Assembly (NCBI RefSeq): GCF_021172045.1
Contig: NZ_CP087164.1
Location: 3,224,001 to 3,288,000 of the forward strand
Direction: 5' to 3'
Length of the DNA: 64,000 nt
From: Capillimicrobium parvum
Lineage (GTDB): Bacteria > Actinomycetota > Thermoleophilia > Solirubrobacterales > Solirubrobacteraceae
Numbering within the stretch: the stretch's first letter is position 1; the number at the start of each line of letters is the position of its first letter. The notes beneath the pieces are model-generated. The model searched no databases and had not been told where the DNA came from. It saw only the letters and a list, made by a program, of their open reading frames with translations. The position numbers and the translations under genes are program-made. Shown here piece after piece: positions 29,001-37,270 of the stretch.

Positions 29001-29252
29001 CGCAGCCTTCGAGATCCGGAGCGCACGCTCGCCGAGCCCAAGCCCCGCGGCAGAACGGCGCAGCCGGAACTCCGTGCCGTCGTCGATAGCCGCGCGCAGG
29101 CCGCTGCGAGCGTCGCCCACGATTCGCGCCGTTCTCGTGTCTAGGAGGAGTTGGCGGGCCGCGTTCCGATCGACCGTGAGCTCTGACGACCAGCACTTCG
29201 GCAGTTCGAATGTTCGCTCGTTCGCCTCTGTCTGCTCAGACTCATCGGACAT
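26007..29252 (-). CDS. SF2 helicase fused to a restriction-like nuclease domain
   Basis: The product is 1081 residues from ATG 29252; a start at 29297 would add 15. Helicase motifs are clear: Walker A VVMPTGTGKTE (about 160-169), DEAH box LFVDEAHHV (about 270-277), motif III QFTATPYRED, and the C-terminal helicase half with VCVNMLGEGFDLP and QFVGRFART (Arg finger). A long middle region (about 500-900) has no domain I can name. Near the C-terminus (26.3-26.5 kb) GEIADLVLI and ITLVHCKFS form a D...xCK pattern of PD-(D/E)XK nucleases. Such fusions are typical of phage-defence proteins. It is followed on the same strand by the IS and preceded (372 bp) by the DUF4041 gene. Confidence 0.8.
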   Translation of the reverse strand: MSDESEQTEANERTFELPKCWSSELTVDRNAARQLLLDTRTARIVGDARSGLRAAIDDGTEFRLRRSAAGLGLGERALRISKAAQADLNLLLAHDEHRRWIGDLAADPPATVRGSWADAFDYAMEDRTAGRIGLRRPQAGAVHSVLGHWTTGSVEPATVVMPTGTGKTETMLALLVAAQIERLLVVVPSDALRDQIAAKFEQFGVLQQAGIISESAQRPVVGRLAHGFTSTSNAAEWAEACNVIVTTPPALAAASAEAAKQLVERCTTLFVDEAHHVAAPTWRQIRDMFSSRRVVQFTATPYREDGRRLGGRIVYEFPLREAQSDGYFSAIDYTSVIDFGEPDRAIAERAVARLRRDLAAGLDHLLMARVTRIGRAREIRDLYDEIAPDLGPVALHSTLSGKARRDGLDAMRSRASRIVVCVNMLGEGFDLPSLKVAAVHDAHRSLGITLQFVGRFARTADADIGEASVFVARPDSGYDPALRKLYSEDADWNAVIRDLSETAVGSERDLDEFEEAFGTLPDEVPIRTLEPKMSAVVYRTRCAGWSPEALPDLVGVENLVTDPIAINEEDHVTWFVVERREPVQWADLDDMVEITYDLFVLYWDRQRQLLYVNSSDKGSTHDDLARAISAGTAELIKGEAAYRVMARVNRLVPTNVGVLDVRSRSRRFSMHVGADVIAGFTEAEAQTKAKTNIFAFGFEEGVRVSLGASLKGRVWSYRAAPTLKHWVDWCDHVGPKMADDGISIDEVMRGFIRPKTLDTRPELVPLAIELWEPLLSTSEETRVQTGDSDAPLVDLELRIVDHSTTGPIVFTAAADDVSALYELDITEGAITYRAREAELQVFSRRAGARPLSDYLRRTDPLLLFEQDAVVVSPGILLQPDREIAPFDLTRLGAIDWDGVDIRKESQGPERDPTSVQHRTAMELMSEAEWELVIDDDGTGEIADLVLIRRDDESLTITLVHCKFSSQDEPGARVADLYELCGQAQKSAKWRHHSALLFRHLLRRERNRNKKHGRSGILLGSGETLYRLEEAAPVLRPEISVVVAQPGLSKASASPAVAQLLASTELYLRETASAAFRVLCSA

Positions 29253-29623
29253 GATGTTCGGAGAATCGCGTTCGTAGCGGACGCATTCGTCGCACACATT
29301 CAGCGCGGCACGACAGGCGGCGGCTGGATGTCGCGCACCTGCAACTCACGCCGGTCCATTCACACTGCACCGACAACGCCGGGTGGCCTTGCACGGAAAT
29401 GTGTCAGCGTCGGCGCCAGCGTCCATCGACAACCGAACTGCCTCAGGATGATGGAGCGCGCCGCGCCCTGCGGCGCGCACAACCCCGAGCGACAAAGGCG
29501 GTACAGAATCGAGCGCCCGAGCAAGCAAGCGGTCGCTCGTGCGTGCGACTACCGCTTTCGCGTGTTTGCAGCAGCACAGGCTTGACTTGAACTCGCTACC
29601 CCGACGCCGCAGAATATGACTTG
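29253..29623. other. 371-bp non-coding stretch with a perfect 9-bp hairpin
   Basis: No convincing gene lies between the two minus-strand cargo genes. It holds the hairpin GCGCGCCGC-gccct-GCGGCGCGC (29456-29478) without a T-run, which could end the transcript of the DUF4041 gene. The helicase promoter should lie between it and 29252. I see no clear -35/-10 pair. Confidence 0.5.
29456..29478 (-). terminator. Candidate terminator hairpin after the DUF4041 gene
   Basis: A perfect 9-bp GC stem with a 5-nt loop lies about 145 bp beyond the DUF4041 stop codon. It lacks the T-tract of a classical intrinsic terminator, as is common in GC-rich actinobacteria. Confidence 0.4.
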
Positions 29624-31054
29624 TCATCGTGCCCCGAGTCTGGTGCTCTGGTGGTACTCCAGCGCCTCTGGCTGCTCGTCGTACTGGATGATCTCGCCAG
29701 CGACCTCGAGCAGATGCTCCTTGACCTCCGCCGGCGTTGCGTAGAAGAACTCGCGCCGCTGATTGACCCGGTTCACGCGACGATCGGCGAGCCGCTCGTG
29801 CAGCGCCGTCTCGATGCCTACCGCGTCCTTGGAGAAGAACAGCGCGTGCACGTCGAATCGGAATGGCACAGAAGCATCTCCGAGCTCTCGGACCCGGTCG
29901 AGAGGGTCCAAGCGCCGTGTTAGGCCGATCTTCACCATGCGGTCTCCGAACGCACCGACATTCGAAATGACGTAGACGTAGCCCGCGCGGATGTTGGCCG
30001 CTCGGTAGTCGACGTCCTCGATGGCGCGCTCAACGTCCGCCAGATCGGCGCGGAGACGCTCGGCAGCCTCGTGGTCGCCGTTGGCGAGCAGCGCCTCGAG
30101 TGCGCTGAGGTAGTGCTGTCTCTCCTTCTCAAGCCGCGCCCGCTCGCGCTCCATCTCCTGCTGAACGCGACGCTCCTCCCTCAGGCGCTCCTTCTCCTCA
30201 CGCTCGCGTTCCTTCTCCTCGGCGAGCTTTTCGAGGTAGTCGGCAGTGATCTCGAGTTCTCGGATTCGCACGCCGTGGTACTGGTCGGTGATTCGGATCC
30301 CCATCGTGCTGCCCAGCCGCACGATCGTCGTCGCGACTTTCGTGAGGCGGTCGATCGAGGACGCCAGCTTGTAGGGCTTCAGGTCTCGGACGAGGTTGTC
30401 GGCTTCGGCGTTGTAGGCCCGCAGCATGAGCTTCGAGAAGTCGCGAACCATGACCCGGCCTTGGGGCGCGGAGCCGTTGACTGTCCAGCTGGTGGACCCG
30501 ACCACCGCTCCGCCGTCCTTGCGGTTCATCGCCTTGATGAGGTCGCGTAGTCGTTTGAGCTCGGATGCGTACGCCACCGAGTCGCTCAGCGGGTGGCGGT
30601 ACTCGTAGACGCCCACCTCCTGCAAGATCGCGGCTTCCTCCGTGACGACGACCTGTTGGCGCAGCTCTCGAAGTTGCGCGGTCAGCCTGGCGTGCTCCTC
30701 GAATTGCGCCGCCGCATCCCTCCGCATGCGCTCCTGAGCCTCGGTGGCCTGGCGTTCCAAGCTGGCTGCAGCGGCGACACGTTCTTGGTCCAAACGCGTC
30801 CGCTGCGCGGCGATCTCTTCTTCGAGCTCGTGTTTGCGGCGCTCGAGATCGGCCACCTCGAGCGCCCCGAGGCGATCCAGTTGCGCTCGTAGTCCGTCAA
30901 CTTCGCTGTGAAGTTCTCTCGCCCGCGCCCGAGCACCGAACAGCGGAATTCGTCGATCGCTGGTCTTTGCAGCATCTGCATCCGCTGTCACTGCCGTGTC
31001 CGCGACTCGCGCGGGCACTGCCATCGGCGCCTCAGGCCTCTCAAGCGATGACAT
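29624..31054 (-). CDS. Coiled-coil DUF4041 protein with C-terminal GIY-YIG (Mug113/T5orf172) domain
   Basis: This 476-residue protein has three parts: a coiled coil (about 45-140, rich in Glu/Arg/Ala heptads), a DUF4041-like region (about 145-275, including LQEVGVYEYRHPL and MLRAYNAEADN), a second highly charged coiled coil (275-350), and a GIY-YIG nuclease domain (356-440). The nuclease shows GYVYVISN (YIG-like), KIGLTRRLDP (catalytic Arg region) and IETALHERL with the metal-binding Glu415, then REFFYATPAEV. The ATG at 31054 has AAAGGA 7 nt upstream; the longer open frame is ignored. Related proteins occur in phages and mobile elements. It is divergent from the giant SF1 helicase, 231 bp away. 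Confidence 0.8.
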   Translation of the reverse strand: MSSLERPEAPMAVPARVADTAVTADADAAKTSDRRIPLFGARARARELHSEVDGLRAQLDRLGALEVADLERRKHELEEEIAAQRTRLDQERVAAAASLERQATEAQERMRRDAAAQFEEHARLTAQLRELRQQVVVTEEAAILQEVGVYEYRHPLSDSVAYASELKRLRDLIKAMNRKDGGAVVGSTSWTVNGSAPQGRVMVRDFSKLMLRAYNAEADNLVRDLKPYKLASSIDRLTKVATTIVRLGSTMGIRITDQYHGVRIRELEITADYLEKLAEEKEREREEKERLREERRVQQEMERERARLEKERQHYLSALEALLANGDHEAAERLRADLADVERAIEDVDYRAANIRAGYVYVISNVGAFGDRMVKIGLTRRLDPLDRVRELGDASVPFRFDVHALFFSKDAVGIETALHERLADRRVNRVNQRREFFYATPAEVKEHLLEVAGEIIQYDEQPEALEYHQSTRLGAR

Positions 31055-31285
31055 AGCGAATCCTTTCGTTGACCCAGGCGACCGACCTCGCTCGGGTCCC
31101 ACCGAGCAAGACCTCTCGAACGCTACGACCCGGCCGCTTGATTCGCAACTCGGAGCCGCTATCGGTTCGGCGCGACCCGTCGCGTCTCGTGTTCGATTAG
31201 GTGCGAGCGGAACCGGTCGTGCAGCGGACCAAGCGGCAACGATGACTGGCCATCGTGTCATGAGCGCGTCAAGATCCGCGACTGA

Positions 31286-34200
31286 ATGGACACGGATCGT
31301 CAGGGCATCCGCCCGTCCGCCGACACCACAGCAGGGATGCAGCCGACAAGCGCTTACGTTCTTGCGCGCGCGGTGGCGCGCTACCACGCCGGCTGTCTGC
31401 GCGTCATCGGTTCCCAGAACGTCGCGTTGCGCGACGTACGCACGACAAGAAAGGCGGCACTGTGCGTTGACGTGGGGGCGCTAACTGAGTCGGCAGCCCT
31501 GCTGTCCACAGGTCTGATTGAGATTGCCGCGCCGAGTCGCCCGCGCAGCGATGCCGAGCCGGAGATCAACGCGGCGTACGAGCGCCGTCGTGGCATTTGG
31601 GAGCGCTTGCAGGATCTAGCCGCCAAGGCGGCGGTGGAGGCCCACGCCAAGGAGGTGGTCTACGGCGGACCGCTCATGCACGGCTTCCTGCCGAAGGCTC
31701 GAACTGGGCGGCTTGAGCCCATCCTGGCTCCGCTCTTCATGGTCGGTGTAACCCTGCGAGTCACGAATCAGGGAGCCATCGAGGTACGGGCCGTCGACGA
31801 GCCACCGCGCTTCAACACCGTGTTGTGGCGCGACGCGGTGTCGTCCGAGGGGCTCGCCCGGATTGTCGACCAGGGCATCGAAGCGCAGGTCGATCTTGCC
31901 GGCGGCTGGGATCCGCACCGCGTCGAGACCCTCCTGAGGGCAATCGGTGCTGTCATGCCGGGGGTCGACGGCGGAATTCCGACCGAATTCCTAGGACGCT
32001 GGCCCGAGGTCCCCGACACAAAGGACCGCCCGGATGAGGCCTACGTCGAATTGCTGGATGGCGCCTCGTTGTTCCTAGCCAACCGCGCGTCGCCGTATCT
32101 CCTCGCCGACCTCGAACGCATCGCTGAGGATCCATCCAGCTACGTGGTGTCGGGTCGGCCTCTCTCCGTCCTCTTGAATCCGCCGTCGACCGAGCCGCGG
32201 CCTGGTCTGCGGGCGCCGAGCATCGACCAGGTCGTGTACCCCTTCCCGTCCAATGCGGCACAGCGTCAGGTCGCCGACGCACTGGACAAGAACGAGATCG
32301 TCGTCGTCCAGGGACCGCCTGGTAACGGCAAGAGCCTGACGATCGCAAATCTCGTCGCCCACCTCGTTTCCCAGGGGCAACGAGTACTCGTTTCTAGCCA
32401 TAAGACGCAAGCGTTGACCGTCGTCCGAGACAAGCTGAACGACACCGACCAGCGGTTTCTCTTCGCTTCCCTGATCGGCGATGGGGCTGCTGCCAAGCGC
32501 GAACTGCAGAAGCAGATCGCCGACGTGCGGGCGTTCGCCGCTCAGGCCAACAGGACGACCCTTGCTCGCCAGCTGACCGAGATCGATGCCCGTCGCGCTG
32601 CCAATGGCGAGGCCTACACCGAGTTGCGCATGGACTTCATCGAGCGCGCCCAGCCCGAGCAGACCGACGCTGCCGCGTACTACGAACGATTTCGCGGCGT
32701 CGCGGTCCTACCCGCGGCCGACCCTGCCTTGCCGCCAGCCGAGCGGGCACCCGCGATCGCCGCGCTACGCCGGCTTTACGAGCTCGGCCGTGAACACGCC
32801 GGTGTGTGGGCGCGGCTCCGGACCAGCTCGGTCAGCGAGCTTGTCGACCTATCGGCCCAGAAGCGTGTCCTGGGCGAGTTCCTCGACCATCAGCGGGCGC
32901 GCGTGGCCGCTGCCAGCGATCCGGCTGTGCAGCGCGTCATCGCCGGGTGGCAGGCCCTTATTGACGCGGACCCCCGGTCCATCGACCGCGCCGACTCCGC
33001 GCTCACCACGATTCGCGAGGCGCTGCGTGGAGTCGTCGATGGTCCGCAGGAGCGCGACGCCGGATTGCGCCTGGCCGACGCCCCACAGCTGCTGGCCGAC
33101 GTCGAGGAGGGCCTGCGCGGCCTAGAGAGCGCCTTCGCCGAGGCGCGTTCGCGCGCGCAGCACCGGGACCGCGTCGCCGCCGCTCCGGAGCTGCGCCAAC
33201 AGATCCTGCAGCAGCACCAGCTGCTGACGCAATTCATGCGAAGGGGCAAAGCCCGCAAGTGGCTTGAAGCCACAGCACCTGGCGCGGCCGGGCTGCCAAC
33301 AACTCAGGTCGCTGAGTGGGTCTCCTTCTGGGACTGGTGGAGCACGGTCCGCACCCAGTGCGACGGGCTCGCAGGCGGCCTGGCGACTGATATCCCGGAG
33401 CGGTTCGATCCCGACGCCGTCCAGGCGGTCCTGGCCCGGGGCGCACGGGCGTTGGCCCGAGGCAAGGCGATCATCGCTGCCCGGGAAGCCGCTGGGACGA
33501 GCGCCTTGCCACTGCCCCTCGACGCCGCCCTCGCCGCCAGCGATCGCGCGTCGCTCGACGCCGCCCTCCAGGCAGCGGATACGGCGCTCCGCGCCGCACG
33601 TGCCGACCGGTACGGCAACGCCCTCAAGGGCAGCAAAGAGCTGATCTTTCTCGGCGGCGAAGACGACCGCCTTGACGACCTCCTCGATCGCGGCGACTGG
33701 GCGCAGGCAGACGCTTCCATCGCGGCTCTCGACGCTCTGTGCAACGCCTTGCCCGCCCTTCAGGAACGCCGCACGTTGCTGGACGGCCCGCTCAGCCATC
33801 TTTCGCACAGCGCCGAGACGGTCGAGGCACACGCCGAACAAGAGGCCGACCCCCCAGCGTTCATGGCCGACCTCGATCGGGCCATCGCAATCCACGCCGA
33901 ATATCTGCGCTTCCTCGAGATCGCCGGGTCTGAGACCACTGACGCGATCGCCGAACAGCTGACGGCTGTAGCCGACCAGGTCATGGAGGACGCAGCCCGT
34001 CTGCTCGGGCTCCGTATCCAGCAGCGCATCCTCGACGGCTTCCAGCGTCCGTCGTTCTTGTCAAGTCTGGAGAAGTTCCGGCGGGCCATCGGCGCGTCTC
34101 CGAAGCGCTTCGAGCGCTTCGAGGAGCTCAAGACGAGCGCGGACTTCGACATCGACGTCCTGACCCGCGTGTTCCCCTGTTGGATCATGCGCCCCGAGGA

Positions 34201-36691
34201 CGCGTGTCGTGTCTTCCCGTTGCGGCCTGACATCTTCGACGTGCTGATCGTCGACGAGGCTTCCCAGTGCAACCCCGATCAGGTGCTCCCATTGTTCGCC
34301 CGGGCGCGCAAGGTCGTGATCGTCGGTGACGCCAAGCAGCTCAGCAACGAGGATCTGCGCCGCACCCTCTCGGGCGACGCCAATCGCGCGCTCATCCATC
34401 AAGCCGGACTCGACGAGCTGGACCCGTACGGCCTCTTCGACCAGACGCGCAACAGCCTCCTAGAGCTCGTTTCCCAACGCCAGCAAGCGGACGTCGTCCT
34501 CAACGAGCACTTCCGCTGTCGGCCCGAGCTGATCGCCTTCAGCAACGACCGGTTCTATGGCGGCACGCTGACGGTCATCCGCGACCGCCGCGACGACCGT
34601 GGACTGCGGCCATCGCTTCTCGTCCGCGAGGTCAAGCTCGATCAGCCCTTCTCGACCGCCCGCGGCGCCAAGGTCAACTTCGCCGAAGCCAAGGCGCTCG
34701 TCGACGACCTCGAACGCCGCCTTGCAGACCCACGCTACGACGGCATGACCTTCGGGATCCTGTCCCTGTTTCGCGAGCAGGTCGAGCACATCCAGGCTCT
34801 GATCGAACGGCGTGTGCCGCCCCAGGACCGTGAACGGCGCCGGCTGATCTGCTCGACGGTTGACGGGTTCCAGGGCGACGAGCGCGACGTGATCCTCTAC
34901 TCGTGGCGCTACACCGCCGCGGATCACGGCTCGGTATTTGCCTTTACCAACGGAGGCGCCGGCGAGCAGCGAATCAACGTCGCGCTGACTCGTGCCCGCC
35001 ACCAAGCCATCCACTTCATCTCCACGCCGGTCGACAAGTTCCCGCCCAGCGCCGCGAATGTGACGGGATACCTGAGGCACGCCGTGGAGCCGAAGAGGCT
35101 TCTCGAAGCCGTCGAGGCTCGCGCACACCGAGAACCGGGAGGCCGCGCCCGCCGGGCTGTCAAAGAGACGTGTACCGCCCGCGGCCTGAACGTGATCGAG
35201 GATTACGTCGCCTGCGGCGTCAGCATCGACCTGCTCGTCAGCAGTGACGACGAAATCCGCAGGGCCGCGGTCTTTGTCGACGCCGAACGGGACCAGCACC
35301 CGCCAGTGCACGTGCCTGAGCGGATCGACCAGCACGAGCTGCTGCAGCGCGCCGGCTGGCAAGTCGTCCGATTGCCCGCCACGACCATCCTCGATCGGCC
35401 GGATCTGATCGACCGGGCCATCGACGCCGCCCTCCACGATGCACAGCCGAGGGTCGTAGGCGAGCACCTAGAGGAGCCGATCAGGCAAGTGCTCGTTGAT
35501 GGCGCCCCGGAACCGGAGGTCGCACTGCTCGACCTCGAGATCGAGCCGGAAGATCGAGCCGACTATCACTGGGACATCCCATCGGTGTCGGCCCGGCTGG
35601 CGTCCGGCGAAGCAGTCTTCATGTCCGGATTTGAGGAGGAGCTCTATGGCTCCCTCGTCATCCACGACGATCTGAAGGTCGTCCCCCAATGGCCTTCTCG
35701 CGGCAAGTCCATCGATCTCGTCGTAACCGACCGCGACGGCCGACGCCTGGCGGTCGAGGCCGACGGTGGACAGCATCACGAGACGGTCGACGGACAGCTC
35801 ATCCCCGAGGATCTCGACCGTCAGGCCCTCCTCGAAGAAGCCGGCTGGAGCTTCCATCGGGTCGCTCACCGCGACTACCTAAGAGACCCCAAGGGCGAGG
35901 TTCAGGCCGTCCTCGACGCCCTCGCCGCCCAACCGCCCAACCCTGACCTTGCCGAACAAGTCTGGTCGCCCGTTCTGTCGGTCGACGATCTCACAAACAC
36001 CGCCGCCATCATTGGCCCGGGATCGCTGCCCACTGCACCCGATGTCTCGTCCTCCGACGAGCCACCCCGCACGACACTCGCCACGATTGCTGACTCCGCG
36101 CCGAGCATGCGGGACCACGACGTGGTGGTTGAGGATCGCTCGGTCCATGCGGCGGAACTCAAGCCGAGCGAGCACGTGAATCCCGTTACGGAAGCCCGCG
36201 ACCGGAACCACCAAGCGGAGCCATCCACTGCCAGCCACACGACGGCTGATGTGACCGTCGAGCGAGCCCGGGATGCGTCACCGGACTCGATCAGCGCGGC
36301 GCCACCTGGGCGCCTGTTTGGCCTCAAGCAGCAGGACCACCCCGAAGACGCCGCTCCCGCGCTGCATTTCGAGAATGTTCCGCTGGCCGAGGTCGCGATG
36401 CGCATAGCCCAGCTCGTCCACGAGCGCGGCCCCATCAACGAAGACGACCTGCCCGAAGCGCTCCGTCAGGCCGGCGTACTCGACGTGCCAGCTGCCCACG
36501 AAAGGACCGTCCGTCGTTTCGCGTGGGTGGCCAAGGGCAAGCGCTGGATCGATCTCGTCGACGACCGCTGGATAGCCGACGCTGGCCAGCCCGGGCGCGA
36601 CAACCGCTATGGGGACTGGACTTACGCCGGGATCGTCGACCGCGCGCGGGAGAGCTCGCCACGATCGACGATCCATTCGAGCAACTGCTAG
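31286..36691 (+). CDS. Giant SF1 helicase with tandem restriction-nuclease-like domains; 3' end frameshifted
   Basis: The frame encodes 1801 residues; ATG 31337 is an alternative start. Walker A is VVQGPPGNGKSLT (about 340-352), Walker B VLIVDEASQCNPD (about 985-995), then VIVGDAKQLSNE, NEHFRCRPEL, VDGFQGDERDV and INVALTRARH, all Upf1/Dna2-like SF1 motifs. Residues 380-950 between them are helical. Two nuclease-like modules follow: SIDLLVSSDDEI...AVFVDAERDQ (about 1290-1390) and SIDLVVTDRDG...AVEADGGQHH (about 1435-1550), like REase_MTES_1575. A DUF3320-like tail begins near 1700. At 36650-36657 (GAGAGCTC) a 2-nt slip shifts the tail; removing it gives the family-like ending DPFEQLLGEVYDGARVPRLP and a stop at 36774. 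Confidence 0.8.
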   Translation: MDTDRQGIRPSADTTAGMQPTSAYVLARAVARYHAGCLRVIGSQNVALRDVRTTRKAALCVDVGALTESAALLSTGLIEIAAPSRPRSDAEPEINAAYERRRGIWERLQDLAAKAAVEAHAKEVVYGGPLMHGFLPKARTGRLEPILAPLFMVGVTLRVTNQGAIEVRAVDEPPRFNTVLWRDAVSSEGLARIVDQGIEAQVDLAGGWDPHRVETLLRAIGAVMPGVDGGIPTEFLGRWPEVPDTKDRPDEAYVELLDGASLFLANRASPYLLADLERIAEDPSSYVVSGRPLSVLLNPPSTEPRPGLRAPSIDQVVYPFPSNAAQRQVADALDKNEIVVVQGPPGNGKSLTIANLVAHLVSQGQRVLVSSHKTQALTVVRDKLNDTDQRFLFASLIGDGAAAKRELQKQIADVRAFAAQANRTTLARQLTEIDARRAANGEAYTELRMDFIERAQPEQTDAAAYYERFRGVAVLPAADPALPPAERAPAIAALRRLYELGREHAGVWARLRTSSVSELVDLSAQKRVLGEFLDHQRARVAAASDPAVQRVIAGWQALIDADPRSIDRADSALTTIREALRGVVDGPQERDAGLRLADAPQLLADVEEGLRGLESAFAEARSRAQHRDRVAAAPELRQQILQQHQLLTQFMRRGKARKWLEATAPGAAGLPTTQVAEWVSFWDWWSTVRTQCDGLAGGLATDIPERFDPDAVQAVLARGARALARGKAIIAAREAAGTSALPLPLDAALAASDRASLDAALQAADTALRAARADRYGNALKGSKELIFLGGEDDRLDDLLDRGDWAQADASIAALDALCNALPALQERRTLLDGPLSHLSHSAETVEAHAEQEADPPAFMADLDRAIAIHAEYLRFLEIAGSETTDAIAEQLTAVADQVMEDAARLLGLRIQQRILDGFQRPSFLSSLEKFRRAIGASPKRFERFEELKTSADFDIDVLTRVFPCWIMRPEDACRVFPLRPDIFDVLIVDEASQCNPDQVLPLFARARKVVIVGDAKQLSNEDLRRTLSGDANRALIHQAGLDELDPYGLFDQTRNSLLELVSQRQQADVVLNEHFRCRPELIAFSNDRFYGGTLTVIRDRRDDRGLRPSLLVREVKLDQPFSTARGAKVNFAEAKALVDDLERRLADPRYDGMTFGILSLFREQVEHIQALIERRVPPQDRERRRLICSTVDGFQGDERDVILYSWRYTAADHGSVFAFTNGGAGEQRINVALTRARHQAIHFISTPVDKFPPSAANVTGYLRHAVEPKRLLEAVEARAHREPGGRARRAVKETCTARGLNVIEDYVACGVSIDLLVSSDDEIRRAAVFVDAERDQHPPVHVPERIDQHELLQRAGWQVVRLPATTILDRPDLIDRAIDAALHDAQPRVVGEHLEEPIRQVLVDGAPEPEVALLDLEIEPEDRADYHWDIPSVSARLASGEAVFMSGFEEELYGSLVIHDDLKVVPQWPSRGKSIDLVVTDRDGRRLAVEADGGQHHETVDGQLIPEDLDRQALLEEAGWSFHRVAHRDYLRDPKGEVQAVLDALAAQPPNPDLAEQVWSPVLSVDDLTNTAAIIGPGSLPTAPDVSSSDEPPRTTLATIADSAPSMRDHDVVVEDRSVHAAELKPSEHVNPVTEARDRNHQAEPSTASHTTADVTVERARDASPDSISAAPPGRLFGLKQQDHPEDAAPALHFENVPLAEVAMRIAQLVHERGPINEDDLPEALRQAGVLDVPAAHERTVRRFAWVAKGKRWIDLVDDRWIADAGQPGRDNRYGDWTYAGIVDRARESSPRSTIHSSNC

Positions 36692-36795
36692 GCGAGGTCT
36701 ACGACGGCGCCCGCGTGCCGCGGCTGCCGATGAGCTTGGTGGGTAGCGCCATCAACCGCGCGAAGCGGCTCTAGCGTCGTCCGGTCTCGCCGCTC

Positions 36796-36810
36796 GGCCG
36801 GTCACCGGCC
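36796..36810 (+). terminator. Candidate terminator after the SF1 helicase
   Basis: GGCCGGT-C-ACCGGCC is a perfect 7-bp inverted repeat, extended by flanking bases, 22 bp after the stop codon of the frame-corrected helicase. No T-run follows. With a 1-nt spacer it is a tight palindrome and could equally bind a protein. Confidence 0.4.
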
Positions 36811-37270
36811 GCCCCTGCCTCATTTGCAGAAGGCGAATCGAGGTGCCCCGGCCGTGTGAAAACACGCCGATGCGGCACACGTCACCCGGCGCCCCGCGGG
36901 CCGTATGCCCTCGATGCGCAGCGCGCGTTGGATGTCGGCATTCGGCCGTCTCAAACGATGCACGCCGTCGCCCACCGCCACCCGTCTCGAACGCCCACAC
37001 CAGTCCTACCGCACTCGCCCGACTCGCCCGCCACGCCAGCCCACCCGCCGCTTCATCGCAGCCTGTCCAACGCCATCGCACGCCGAACGCGCGCCGCCAC
37101 CCTCACTCCCGCGCACCAGCTCGCCCAACATCCGCCCCGCACCGATCAAACATCCGCAACAGCACCGATCACGCAGTTGCATCCGAGCTGCGACATCCGT
37201 CCAGATGACGGCGGGAGCGCCATGTCAGCTGCCGTCCAGCCGGCGTGGAACGGCTACCGGCAGCGGCCCT
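36811..37270. other. 460-bp non-coding tract with strong C-over-G strand bias; candidate transfer origin
   Basis: No gene is credible here although one frame stays open. From about 36960 to 37200 the plus strand is rich in C and A and poor in G, unlike the balanced flanks. Relaxase genes usually have their nick region just upstream, and this is the only sizeable gap next to the relaxase, so oriT may lie here. I cannot point to a nick site. Confidence 0.35.

Noticed and set aside
31055-31387. Upstream extension of the DUF4041 gene
   Set aside because: A good ribosome site lies before ATG 31054, and the extension overlaps the start of the divergent helicase gene.
36905-37270. Upstream extension of the relaxase reading frame (122 codons)
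   Set aside because: The region is Pro/Arg/Thr/Ser junk in composition, and the family N-terminus starts at the GTG 37271.
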